64,000 nucleotides of DNA from Acridotheres tristis. Taxonomy: Eukaryota > Chordata > Aves > Passeriformes > Sturnidae. Position 1 is the first letter of the stretch; each line of letters starts with the position of its first letter. Both the position numbers and the translations under genes were made by a program. The stretch lies in the NCBI GenBank assembly GCA_037013685.1, contig CM072893.1, positions 16,890,736 to 16,954,735 on the forward strand, read 5' to 3'. Positions 1-10,640 of the stretch are shown piece after piece. A model generated the notes under the pieces. That model searched no databases. It worked only from the letters and a program-made list of their open reading frames with translations, and was not told the DNA's origin.

Positions 1-2309
1 GGGGTTTGCTCCAATTGGGTCAGGGACCTTCTCACAAATTGGTGAAGGAGGAGGGGAGCAAACAGTGGTGAGGTCCAGGTCCAGCACTAGATGAGGAGTT
101 TATCCTGGGCCATGGGTTGTGTTTCCTCGGTACATGAGCCAAGAGGGACCACTTGCTTTACCAGCCTCTCATGTGAGCATTCATCCGACATAAGAGGCTC
201 TACTCCTTTCCCTTTGGGGGAATGCTCAAGGCAAGAACTCTCAAGGGCTAAAGAAAACAAAACAATGTTTGCTTAGCTGGAGAGCAGAGTGTGCCCTACG
301 TAAATTGTACCAGGACCTAAAAGTGCTTCAGAAATGAAGTGCCTCTGAAATTGGCTCCACAAGATAGGTGTGAGGCAGGATGATGCAGTTTCCCCAGCTG
401 ATGGCGTGTCCCATTGACTCATTTGAGGTCATATTTTGGTTACTCTGAGCCCCAACTTTAGGAAAAATGACATAAAAGATAAAGTTTTCCCAAGGAAGAA
501 AAGGTTCTGGTAATCCCGCTCCTTGTAAATAGTCAACAAAAATTCAATGTGTGTGTGTCCCTTGTAAGCACAGTACAAGGGCTTTACCCATGGAAAGGAG
601 AGACAGAAAAATATTTTTCTCTCCACTGGCCTGATAAAACAAGCCATGATGATGGGAGTAAATCGGGTACATTCTCTGTTCCCAGTGCCCACAAAGGCTT
701 TGAGGAGCAAATTGTTTCAGGTGGGACAGTTTGTTTCTGAGCCCGTGTTTCTGTGGCCTCTCTGTGTTAGAGGCTTTTTTTACTCTTTGTACTGGACCTG
801 TGAAAAATACAGGCTCTGTTTCTAATTTTAGATATTTCTGGTTCAGTCACAAGTGTGCAGTCCAAGCTGGCACATTTACAGTGTACTTATTGAAGATGTA
901 GTGCCCAGCCTTACATGTGTTTTGTACTCTGCAGAAACCAAAATTTTGAAAATAGTGTTTCTAATACAGTAGGAAGAAAAGACTACTATTTGCCACATAC
1001 CTACCTCCTGTAGCATTTGTTTAATTTATCTCTCTATACAGAAGTGTCTCATCATATATAGGGGGATTTCACTTCTAGTATGCAGTCCATTGCAGCAGTC
1101 AGTTCCCAGACCTCTTTTGTCTCTATAGACATCTTGGTGATTCTCTGTATTTCTAGGACTGCCTTATCTCTCATAATGTTTTTTTCTTTGGTGAACTTGA
1201 AATGCATCTATGCTGGCTGTTAATTATTGGCATCCCGAGTTATTAGTGATCCTTAGAGAAGTGGGGATATCAAACTAAGTGGTTCTATGTTTGTGGTCTC
1301 TTTGTCCATGATTGTAGACCTGTTACTACAGTAAGAGTTCAGTTGTGTTGTGTAGGAAAGCATGTTATCATGCATCAGTGTTAGATCAATCATTTGATGT
1401 TCCCAGCAGTTCAATTTGCAGAGTGGAGGGTGTAATAAAAATGATTAGACTGAAAAAAGTCTAAACATCTTTTCTGTCCAAGCCTCTTTTCTTTTATATA
1501 TATGTATTTTTTTCCCCGTGTGTATTTTTGAACCCTGCAGTGGATTTTCTGGACTTGTGACATGAGTTTTTATTATGCAGTGCATTAGAGCCCTTGTGAA
1601 AAATAAAACATGTGATGTGGAAAGTCTCTAGTAAAGAGTGACTCAGGAAAAGGAAAACAAAACCCTTCAGTCTAACGAAACAACAGACTGTGTGAAAGTA
1701 ACTTGGTATTTAATTGGAAATTGCAGTCAGTCTGCAGATGAAGCAGCCTTGCTGGCATCTGCAGGTGGGTGTTTTGCTTATGCTTTACAGTTCTCCTTCC
1801 TGCTTGTGCTTGTGAATGCGTTTTGCCTGTCAGCTCAGAGGTGAAGACATGGCAGCAATTTGTGGCTGTTCTTTTTCCAGAAGTATTAGCAGGTCCCAAT
1901 ATCACGAGTGTTGTAAAAGTGTGTTAGTAAGAAAGACCCTGCAAAAAATACCTTACAGTACAAGTGGGTGTGACAGCCCTTGCTTTAGAGATGGAGAGCA
2001 CCTTTAGAGGTCATTAGAGATAAGTGATGTGACCAGGATCATGCAGGGCCTTTTGCACTCTAAATTATATCTGGGACTTCTACCTCACAGGTTCAGAGCT
2101 CACGAGGGCATTTTAATAGAGAAACTTTAGGAGGTGCACTGACATACATTCATTTAAGGTAAACGTGATCTGCCATCTTGGGCCAAACCCCAGATTTGCT
2201 TTCATCAAGTCTAATTATGATAATGGTTCATTTAACCTCTCTGCCTCCCCCTAACTTCCGCTTTAAAGCAAAGGTGCACTGGCTGAGAAACCTTGGACTG
2301 CACAGTTCC
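1..2309. other. Non-coding stretch, no gene seen
   Basis: AT-rich sequence with many stops in all frames and no recognisable exon. It holds a short TG run near 548-558 and an AT/T-rich patch near 1494-1515. At about 1985-2050 there is a weak resemblance to the CORE region of MIR-like SINEs (an 'agataagtgatgtgacc' phrase). The resemblance is too weak for a separate call. Nothing else is supported. Confidence 0.6.
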
Positions 2310-2440
2310 ATTTTTAGCTCTGTCTGACTCATTTAATGATTTGGTCAGGTTAGTTTGTCCTTGACTCAGTTTCCCCACTGTCAAAATGGCACTAATAACA
2401 CTGTCCTGCTTTTTGAGAAAGGGTTATGAAGATAAATTAG
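2310..2440 (-). repeat. MIR-like (CORE-SINE) fragment
   Basis: Read on the plus strand, this stretch follows the reverse complement of a MIR element. It has a segment resembling 'agctctg..ctgactc', then a degraded 'ggtcaggtta' track, then the diagnostic 'actcagtttccccactgt' (2363-2380) followed by 'caaaatgg', and a tail ending in 'gttatgaagataaattag'. In MIR the equivalent block reads cctcagtttccccatctgtaaaatggg and is followed by a 'gttgtgaggattaaatgag' segment. The match is from memory of the family, not an alignment. MIR-like SINEs are inactive tRNA-derived elements fixed early in amniotes. The 122-codon frame at 2386-2754 starts inside this relic and is not a gene. Confidence 0.72.
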
Positions 2441-2445
2441 TTTTG

Positions 2446-3164
2446 GCTGGAGAAGAGTCCTGCAGGGCTAGCAGAATTGGAAGGAGACAAGCATACTCTG
2501 TTGCAAGTATTATCTATCACTTATGTTTCTCACAGCCCTCCTTGACTTTTACTGACTATGTATCCTTCCTCCTCTTGCAAATTGCCAGTGTGTATATTGA
2601 TCAGCAATATCCCTTGCACAGATTACAGGACCATCTCTCCATCAAATTCTTTGCCCTCTCAGAGGCAGATGGTTTTACAGTTGTGAGAGTGAAATCCTGG
2701 CCTCGACAATGTCAACAAAACCAGCATCTCAGCCCTGATTTTTCCACTACATAAGTGCTTCCTCTCCTGTACAAAGGCTGCTATGGGGTGACTGCTGCTG
2801 TCTCTTTCTAGGGCTCCTCTAAGGAAGAGCAATCCTTTCCAAAAAAATGCAGAGATGTTTTCAGAGGCAGACAAAGTGATGTGAAGTGAAGGGATGGTTG
2901 GAGATGGAAAAACCAGCTACACAACAACCTGACTTCTTCTAGAGAGGGTTAAGTACTAAATACCTCTTACTGGGTCACTTAATGATGGATGGTAGTTAGT
3001 GGGGGTGGGGTAAAGCTGACTTCCAGCCCTGCATCACTAAACAGTTCATTAGGAAAAACACACACAATGGAAAATGGCAGAGAGGCTCAAGTGTCCAATT
3101 TCTCTCTTGAACTCTCTGAACAGGAGGCTCCAGTCAGGGGAATCCCTGCCACCCTTTCCCCCCC
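2446..3164. other. Non-coding stretch, nothing recognised
   Basis: Mixed-composition sequence with no recognisable exon, repeat family or RNA gene. Small open frames on both strands are of chance length. Confidence 0.55.
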
Positions 3165-3345
3165 TCCTTCTCTGGCAGTTTCTTTATTAATTAACGGAGT
3201 TGGCTGGGGACGGAAATGGAGGACAATAATCAACATAGATGGGTCTGCAGACCTATTTTTAATAATGTGCTTTGCATCTGTCCTAATTGGTATGGAAACA
3301 GTGACCTGATTGGAACGACCGGGAGCCTCTTGGGGCCTTTCTTTC
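3165..3345. promoter_or_regulatory. Possible conserved non-coding element (AT-rich, homeodomain/POU-like motifs)
   Basis: A pyrimidine stretch leads into a block containing the palindrome TTAATTAA (3187-3194), ACAATAATCAA, a CTTTGCAT-like octamer variant near 3269-3276 and CCTAATTGG. Such a mix of TAAT cores and POU/SOX-like words is typical of vertebrate developmental enhancers, but also arises by chance in AT-rich DNA. No conservation data are available, so this is inference only. The overlapping small open frames have no recognisable product. Confidence 0.25.
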
Positions 3346-5199
3346 TTCCTTTCTCTCCCTCTGTTTTCTTTTTTGTTTGGTTGAAGTTTGACTTGGTGGG
3401 AGTGGAGGGGCCAGTGGGTAAGAAATATAAAACCTAACTTAGGGGCTGTTCACAGGCTGGGGAGTTGAGAGGGGTGACGTACTGGGGAGGGCACGGGATG
3501 TGGGGGTAGGGAGGCCTGGATTGGAAAGTTGGGCGTAAATGCCTGCAGGACAGAGAATCTGGCTGCCCTGAAGAGCTGAGGCCAAGCAAGGGAAGCAAGG
3601 GGCAGCAGCTCTCCTGGTTTAGTGTGATGATGAGGAATATGGTGGCTTTTTTGGGTGAGGCAAGAGAAGCATCCTAAGAGCTGATGGCCAGTCCTTGCCC
3701 TGCTATGTAACAAATCTGCATACAGTGAGAGACAGCTCCTGTCTGCAAGAGATTTTAACCTGGAATAGACAGTGGGGGAAAATGGGTGATTTGATATAAG
3801 AAGGTGGCTTAGGAACAAATTGTGGCCCAAAAACTTGACTCCCTTAGCACTGCATGAGCTACTTACCAGACCACAGACATAATGGCTTAGAGACACTGCA
3901 CTGGGGAATCCAGAACAAATGCTGTATGCAAACAGGCATACAAAGAGTGTGCCTGTATGGGGAGACAGGATAAAACTGAATTTAATTGTGGTGTGTTCTG
4001 CAAGGTGGTAAAATGTACCTGTTGCAGCTGCTCATGTTCATAGCATTTTCCTGTTCATGCTGGATGCCTGTTGGGGTGGGATTGCAGAGACTGAGCACCA
4101 CTGAGCCTAAGGAGCAGTGTATCCCCATGTTTTCTCCATGCAGCTGTGCTCTCTGTGCTGTGGCTGCTTGGGGATGCAGCTGAAGGACTGCTTTCTTCTT
4201 TCTCTCACCTATTTAAATAGCTAGCAGCAGGCTCTTGCAGGCTGTGCTGTGTTGGTCCACTCTGCCTTCCAGTGTCTTCACAATCTCTGGAAAGTAGCTC
4301 ATGAGGCTTGAGCATTTGGAACACTACCTTTCTCCATGCAGCCATAGTCTCCAACAGAGAAGAATTGAACAGGAACTGAAAATCTGTCCTCATGGGGAGG
4401 ATAGAACTTGTGTGCCCAAGCTGAGGAACTTGTTAACCAAGCAAGAATCATGCTGGGTGTTTTTGCATTACAGTCTTGGTGCCAAATTACTACCTTGCAA
4501 CTTCACTTTCTGTCAAAAGCTTGCATGTGTGCACACTGTCAAACAGTGGGATGAAAAAACAAGTCAAAACCCTGAAATTATAATGAAATAAAAGTGATTT
4601 TCATATAGGCTAGGGTAGAAATTGGACATTATTTTAAATAAAGTGAAATGGATGGATGGAAAGATTGGCTCAAACAGCTATTTTTGTATCTTCCCCTTGA
4701 AGGGCTCAACATTTCCAAGTCTGGCCATTTTATTTTGTGTACTACAGCAATTATTTTTTCCGATAAGCCTCAGCTCAGGATGAATTACTGTAGCTGAGAA
4801 GCTGAGCTTTCTTTTGAGGACACTTGCTCTTATATTTGCTATGGAAAACTTGAAGAAATGATGCTATTGCCTGCAAAAAGATCAGGATGAGCAGCTGAAA
4901 ACAAGATCTCCCTCATGTATTGCATTTAATAATAATAAGTCTCTGGTGCTTTTTTTCAATCTTTATTTTATGGGGCCTTGCTTGTTAACCTGGGCTACTT
5001 AGGCAGCCACGGAGGCATTGCTAAATTCAGGTCCTATTTAAGGATGGTGTATATATAACCCCACTTCTAAAGAGGAAGGAAAGAGAGAAAAGAATTGCAA
5101 TATGAAATGTAGGGGGAGTAGGCAGTGAGTGGCTGCTGGTGCGATGCGTGAGGAGTTGGCCAGGTCCCATGTAAATCAAGGACAAAGTTGACTAATTTC
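3346..5199. other. Non-coding stretch, no gene seen
   Basis: No recognisable gene or repeat family. The longest frame here (148 codons, minus strand, 3450-3896) is proline-, serine- and leucine-rich and resembles no known protein. It lies over a purine-rich plus-strand stretch that lacks minus-strand stops. A short GGAT run occurs near 4649-4660. From 4920 the sequence becomes AT-rich. Confidence 0.55.
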
Positions 5200-5335
5200 C
5201 TGGGTCGGTCATGGTGAAAATATCACATTTCATGGTTTGTTGCCGATTCATAGAAAAATCCTATTAAACCCGGGCAGATTACTTATACAATTTAAACAAA
5301 TGATGATCAAAGATTATAACATGTTCTGTGAAGAA
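5200..5335. promoter_or_regulatory. AT-rich enhancer-like block beside a CpG island
   Basis: Low-GC sequence with stacked motif-like words: TCATGG repeats, TTGTTGCCGATTCAT, CCTATTAAACCCGG, AATTTAAACAAATGATGATCAAAG (the last part a TCF/LEF-type ATCAAAG near 5307-5313). The change to very GC-rich sequence about 70 bases downstream is abrupt, which is the arrangement expected where a conserved element flanks a CpG-island promoter. The function is inferred. Confidence 0.28.
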
Positions 5336-5404
5336 TGAAAAGGAATAGAAATGAATGTGCATCTGGTGAAATGGGGCCAGCTGGGGTTTGCATACAAACT
5401 TGCT

Positions 5405-5680
5405 GTTTTAGCAGTGACGGGGGAGGGGGGCGAGGGGGGGTACAGTGGCCCTTTCTGAGCTGGGCCGCTGTTGGGAGGGCGAGCGAGAGCGAGCGAGCAT
5501 CGCCCCCAGCGCGGCGGGCGGGGCACGGGCGGGGCAGCGCCGGGCGCGGGCAGCAGGGGGCGCCGCAGGCCGCGAGTTGGGGCTCGGAGCGGCCCGGGAT
5601 GCCGGGGGGAGGGACGGACGGATGGAAGGATGGATGGAGGGACAGACGGATGGAAGGACAGGGCCCGCTGCCCAACCAGG
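5405..5680. promoter_or_regulatory. CpG island, candidate promoter or insulator
   Basis: This is an isolated GC-rich, CpG-dense block in otherwise AT-rich DNA. It contains an imperfect GAGC run (about 5479-5498), two GC boxes of the form GGGCGGGGC (5516-5524 and 5527-5535, Sp1-type), and a dense CpG core from about 5497 to 5600. Downstream lies an imperfect GGAT/GGAC tetranucleotide run (about 5610-5660). CpG islands in birds usually mark promoters of genes or lncRNAs, or orphan islands used as enhancers. Long open frames run through it on both strands (167 codons plus, 156 codons minus), but these reflect low stop frequency in GC-rich DNA and show no domain. No TATA box or obvious 5' splice site decides a direction. 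Confidence 0.6.
5550..5564 (+). promoter_or_regulatory. CTCF-like core motif
   Basis: The 15 bases GCAGCAGGGGGCGCC match the known vertebrate CTCF core (CCASYAGRKGGCRSY) at all but the first position. CTCF is the zinc-finger protein that blocks or anchors chromatin loops. The site lies in the centre of the CpG island. A sequence match does not show occupancy. Confidence 0.5.
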
Positions 5681-6500
5681 GTTTCCCAGTCACAGCCACG
5701 TACGGTGTGCCTAGCTCAGCCACAGGAACGCCTGATCTCGGTACGGACCCTAAACCTGCACCCCCTTGCCATCCCATAACATCACTTATCCCATACTACA
5801 TCACTTCCAAGTTGCTCAGGAAGAAAAGCCTATCCTGAAGACCAACAAAGCTTGGGGTGAGAGATAAAAATGAGCTTTATGTCTCAACAAGACAAGGTCT
5901 ATGCTAGCTTACCTGTTACAGATCCCTGCATAGATCTGTCCCCTAATCCTCATCAGAGTGAAATGTGTGAAACCTTTGCAAGACCTTCACAAAGTGTCAA
6001 ATGCAACAACTGTACACTGAAGAAGAAAATACAGAGGCACAAACACATGTTTATGTTGTAAAGAGTTGTATGACGTGATTATGAAGGTGGAGATGAAATG
6101 GGTAAACAGAAATGCATCTCCAAAGAAAATGGCAGAAATTTTAGCAAATACAACAAAATGGTTGGCATAGGGACTGGGAAAAGAGGTTTATGTTTTCAAG
6201 GCAGATTTCTGTATTTCAGTGTGAAATTATTACAACAGACAGGGCAGAACTTAATATTTTCCTGTGCACTGCTGAGCACCCTATCCCAAGCAGTAATACA
6301 TGTGAAACTTACTGTAGTGGTAATCATAGCCCTCATAGCTTGGAAATTAAGCTTAAATAGTTAAATCTTTTGGTATCACCACTCACTTTCTTAGGCTAAA
6401 CATACTGAAGCAGTAGATCACTGATGCTCCTGTCACAAGGCTTGTTTTGCACAGCTGCCGAAGTCCTCTATTGAAGCTTTCCCAAACACTGATAGAGTAG
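5681..6500. other. Non-coding stretch, nothing recognised
   Basis: GC content falls quickly after the CpG island. Small open frames (for example 88 codons at 6098-6364) are of chance length. No recognised repeat or RNA gene. Confidence 0.55.
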
Positions 6501-6553
6501 GCAAGGCTTGATGATTTTAAAGGTCTTCTCCAACCTAAATGATTTTATGATAG
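6501..6553 (+). repeat. CR1 LINE 3'-end scrap
   Basis: The string around 6507-6550 reads 'cttgatgattttaaaggtc', then 'ttctccaacctaaatgatt' and 'ttatga'. It follows the terminal bases of avian CR1 elements (tcgatgatcttaaaggtcttttccaacctaaatgattctatga). CR1 is the dominant non-LTR retrotransposon of birds and is nearly always 5'-truncated. Here only the last ~50 bases remain. Confidence 0.78.
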
Positions 6554-9500
6554 TGTGGGAATTCAGTTGCGTCTGAAATTTAGGGATGAGGTGTATGAAT
6601 TTACCCATACTGCCTCTTCTTTATAAATATAGAAAAATGTTGTAATAAACTTGCATCTGCATGGCCTTCAGAGCCAAACTCTAATGCCATCTCTAACCCT
6701 AGGGTTGTCCAGAGCTAAAGCATCCATGGCTCTCTAATAATTCAGCATAACATATTTAAACATTCTGACAGCTACCTTTAACTTTTCTTCAAGGACCAGA
6801 CAAGCACTAAAACCTCCCATTGTGAATCCTGCAACAAAGCCAAGCCTTAACCTTACTGAGCATTGTAACACAAGGACTCAGTGCTGCTGAGAAATTAAGT
6901 ATGTTTGTGGCTATCAGCCTCTTATCTTGCCACTGAGGACCTGGGAGAGTTCTGCAACGGAGATATGATGCTGCAGAGCCTCCTGTTCCAAGCCCTAAAT
7001 GGGAACTACTTGCAGTATCATTTATGGCTAAAAAACCTGTTGATCTGCGAACATTAACTACGAAAACTTGAAATCCACTGAGGAAGGCTGCAATCCTGTT
7101 GTAGGCTGGACAGAATTCATCAGTAAATCTGCATTGAATCTTAGTTTTTGTCCTCAGTTTATTCCTGGCACGAGTGATGGCCTAGAAATACAGCTATGTC
7201 CAAAAGTTAATCAGAAGATGTTTAAATATGCTGATACTGATTTTACCACTTATCTCACCTCAAGCAATGATGCCATTCCGGTTCCAGCGTTGATCATGGC
7301 TCAGTAACCCCATTCTGTCTGACAATTAAAAATGATACATTTTAATCTACTTATCCCTGAGCAGGTTTGGCAGAATTGAGCAACAAAAATTATTTAGTAG
7401 AGCCTCATTTCTGGAATGCTAAGCTAGAGCCTAATTGTAATCCTAACCCTGATTTGACCTCTGCCCAGATACCTGCCATCGGTGAAAAATAAAGAATAAA
7501 TATTTGGCTATAGCAACATTAACTTTCATCCAATTTTGTAAGTCTTAAAGATTTAGACAATTAATTTGCCCCTCTAATCTCTCTTGTTCCAGACTCTATC
7601 CCCAACTCTAATCCTATTTTTGATGACATCTTAGAAACCCAGAATTTGGCATTCTCATCTAGTGGTATCAAACCTTGGCTCTTCTCTACAGGTCTATCAA
7701 TGGTCAGTAGTAAATTGGGTTTTTTACAGATCCTTCTGTCCCTAAAACTCAAATCCCAACCTACCAGTATTATGCACTATACTCTCATTGTTACCAGACT
7801 TGAATCTACTTGTTCTAGCCTTATTTGATTTTTTTGGAATTCAGCAATATAAATAAATAAATATCCAGTTCTCTGTCTATATCTTTTGATTTTGTTCCTA
7901 ACAATAAACCACCAGTCTTTACTATAGACAAAACTTTTTTTCTTTCTTTGAAATCAGGAATAAGACATTTGAGTCTACTGACACTAGAGTGCTCTGGTAT
8001 GGATAATCTGTGTATTCAGTGATTTGGCTATAGAGAACTGAAAATTCTGTTTTCCAAAAATAAGTGAATTCACAACTTGAGTGGTGAATAAATAATTTAA
8101 TTTCTATGTATTCAAAGGGAGGCTGATTTAGGCTAGCTGATAGTTCTGGTCTGGTACATACAGCTCTTTGCAATAGAAAGTACTTAATGCTGTTTGTGGC
8201 TTAAAGGTTTCTTGTGCTTTTATAACAAAATATGTAGAGAGCATTGCTGAATAAAAATCGAGAATGGTCTATAAACAGTATGTGTTGTTGGCTATATCCT
8301 GTGTCTCTCTAGGCTTGTATATACTTTATTCTGGCCAGAGGGTGTGAGCTAGCACATGGGAATAGCAGCTGGAGAACGTGGTGGGAGTTGTGATGCTTGG
8401 AGGAACAGCTGCAAGTCTCCCTATTTTTAATTCAATATTGAATATAGTGGTATTGGCTTTGTAGATCATGACCTGTTCCAGTGCTGCTAATTACATTTGT
8501 GACATGAATGGCCAGAGTAAGGAACTCAGGGCACTGGAGTTAGGTTTTACAGAGGATGCCTTTTATGTGAATAAATGTCATCTTTCTTGGAAAAATGCCA
8601 CCTGATGTACATTAATTTTGGATCACAATGCTGAACTAAGAAACTGAAGTGGACATTAATTTGTTTGTTAACTTTTGGGGAATGAAGTCACTTCCATTTT
8701 TCAAGCAGGCAGTCAGGACTGCGTGGGGTTGGTCACCAGCATGTTCTGGATAGGACAACCCTGTGAGCAGCTGGTGTTACTGGAAGGTAAAATAAAATCA
8801 CGTACATTTTAAGTTGGAGAGCAAGTGAAAACCACAGATAATTCTTTTCCTACCTGGTACTATGAATAAGCATCTTCCAACAGTGATGTCTTTGTGTAAC
8901 AAAGCAGCCTTAAAGACTCGTGCTTATGCAGTGCTTAGAGAAGGTGATGAGAACCTCTCACTTGGTACAGCCAACTTACCACCATGGCTGCTTTGAGCCA
9001 ACGTTTTGTAGACTTAGCATCATGTTCATTTCACATTAATGGTGAGTAAAGCTGATTAGCTGCTGTTTTAACTGCAGGTAACTCATTGTTGCTGGCAGGA
9101 AACATGTTTCATCTGCATAACAGTTTCATGTGAGCAGTGGGGAACATTTTCTATTAGCGTTTGTTGATGTGAAACGTGTTTCTTTGTGGAATTATGTTTG
9201 GGACTGGAAGAGAACTTGATTTTCATATTTAATTCCAACTAGAAAACCTGGATCATGAAAAGGAACTTTTTCATTCTTTCCCAGTGATTTTTTGATATTA
9301 CTTTTAGTGTGTCCAAGGTTTGTCCCTATCCTATTTACAATGCACAAAGCTAATGAAACTGGAATCAACCTTGTGTTGCCCAAAGTATGTAAATGCCAGC
9401 TGCATACAGAGGCTGAGGTCATGTTCCAGAGAAGCTGTATTATACTGCTGTCCCCATGCTCAGGTGAGACTTTGGGTCTGTAGGGCCCCAGTGAGGAGCT

Positions 9501-10013
9501 GAGGCAGGTACAGGTAAGCAGTGTGTGCTCTTTTCTACTCCTGGCAGTGCAATATTCCTTCTTTTCTGTTAGATACTAGGAAATCTCATTTATTCTTTTT
9601 TTCCCCCCTAAATTTTTAGTTAGTATAATGACACCTACCATTCTATACAGCCAGGAGCTTGAGTTTTGAAAGTGATAGAATAGTGACACTTGCTTTTGAA
9701 GAAAAGTTTTACTTGCTTTCTTTGCTCATGCTTTCCAGATCGTGAAGCCAAAACAAGCAATGTTTAAGTCAGTTTCTTTCCAAACATGCTGTCATATAAT
9801 AACTAATTACATTACAAGTTAGGCCTGTCATTCTGAAGGATCTCAAAGCATACAGTCATCCAAATTATGAGAATAAATGCAAATATATGCCTCTGTTGCC
9901 AGCAAATACTATGAGACTCTTCTTAAGAAATGTAGCTTCTGTTGGCTTAAAAGGTGGAACTTGCTTAAGAGTTTGCAATAGCACTACACAAGTGTTTTTG
10001 TGAGCAAGGAGGG
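6554..10013. other. Non-coding stretch with scattered CTAACC/CTAATCC-type words
   Basis: No gene recognised. Between about 6680 and 7630 the sequence repeatedly uses words such as CTCTAACCCT, CCTTAACCTTA, AATCCTAACCCTGA and CTCTAATCCTA. This gives the look of a heavily decayed pyrimidine-biased repeat, but no period can be fixed by eye. A 12-bp palindrome AACCCTAGGGTT lies at 6695-6706. From 7850 to 9840 the sequence is ordinary AT-rich DNA. Confidence 0.45.
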
Positions 10014-10075
10014 AATAATCCCCCATTTGTTGCAGATCAGAAAAGGAATTTAGGAAGATAGTTGCCTTGCAACTC
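10014..10075 (+). repeat. Possible MIR-like fragment (weak)
   Basis: The phrase 'ataatcccccatttgttgca' continuing 'gatcagaaaagg' resembles the MIR segment ttatccccattttacagatgagaaactg, with the following 'ttaggaagatagttgcctt' in roughly the right place. Short and degraded; chance similarity is possible. Confidence 0.35.
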
Positions 10076-10573
10076 GATGATTCTAAAGAAAAAAATTTTG
10101 CTTGCCTCAAGCTATAAAAATTATGTAAGGGTATGGCTTCTTTATTTATTTCACAGAGATAACTTCTTGATCCTTGACAATCCACAAATTGAATTGTTTC
10201 CAATTCTTCATTTATACTGCAGGATGTGATTGTGCTTAAGGGCCTGGCAATCACAAAATACAGTCCCAGAGAGTTTTAAGTCCAAGTGTGACTTGTAGAC
10301 AAATAACTTAGTTCTGATTTTGCTGACTTAAATCGGGGAACCCACACATTTGCTGTTGCAAGCCTCACTTGCTAGTATATATTTGTATTGCTGGAATGCC
10401 AAGGCTCCATATTGCCTATGAAAGCATCCCTATACCAGACAGCATAGGAATGCAGAAGAAACAAAAAATGATTCCATACTTTAGAACTCTGGCAATCTAA
10501 GACAGGAGAGTGTGACATGGTCAAATCATTATAATTGAAACCAGAGAAGCCAGTGCTTCTGCTTCTTCTCGGC

Positions 10574-10640
10574 TAAAAAACCCCAAACCAACAAACCAAA
10601 CAAATTAAAAAACCCTAATAAAACAATAACAGCAAATCCC
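10574..10640. repeat. A/C-rich low-complexity tract
   Basis: Runs of A interrupted by CCC and CAAAC (for example ACCAACAAACCAAACAAAT) extend about 65 bases. A similar shorter tract occurs at 63940-63967, and the complementary G/T form at 59315-59440. These look like expanded poly-A-derived tails or simple sequence rather than a gene. Confidence 0.55.

Noticed and set aside
2386..2754. 122-codon frame starting with MALITLSCFLRKGYEDK
   Set aside because: The start lies inside a MIR-like relic and the rest shows no domain.
5335..5838. 167-codon plus-strand and 156-codon minus-strand frames over the CpG island
   Set aside because: Both strands are open at once because GC-rich DNA has few stops. 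The translations are Gly/Ala/Arg/Pro-rich and no domain is seen.
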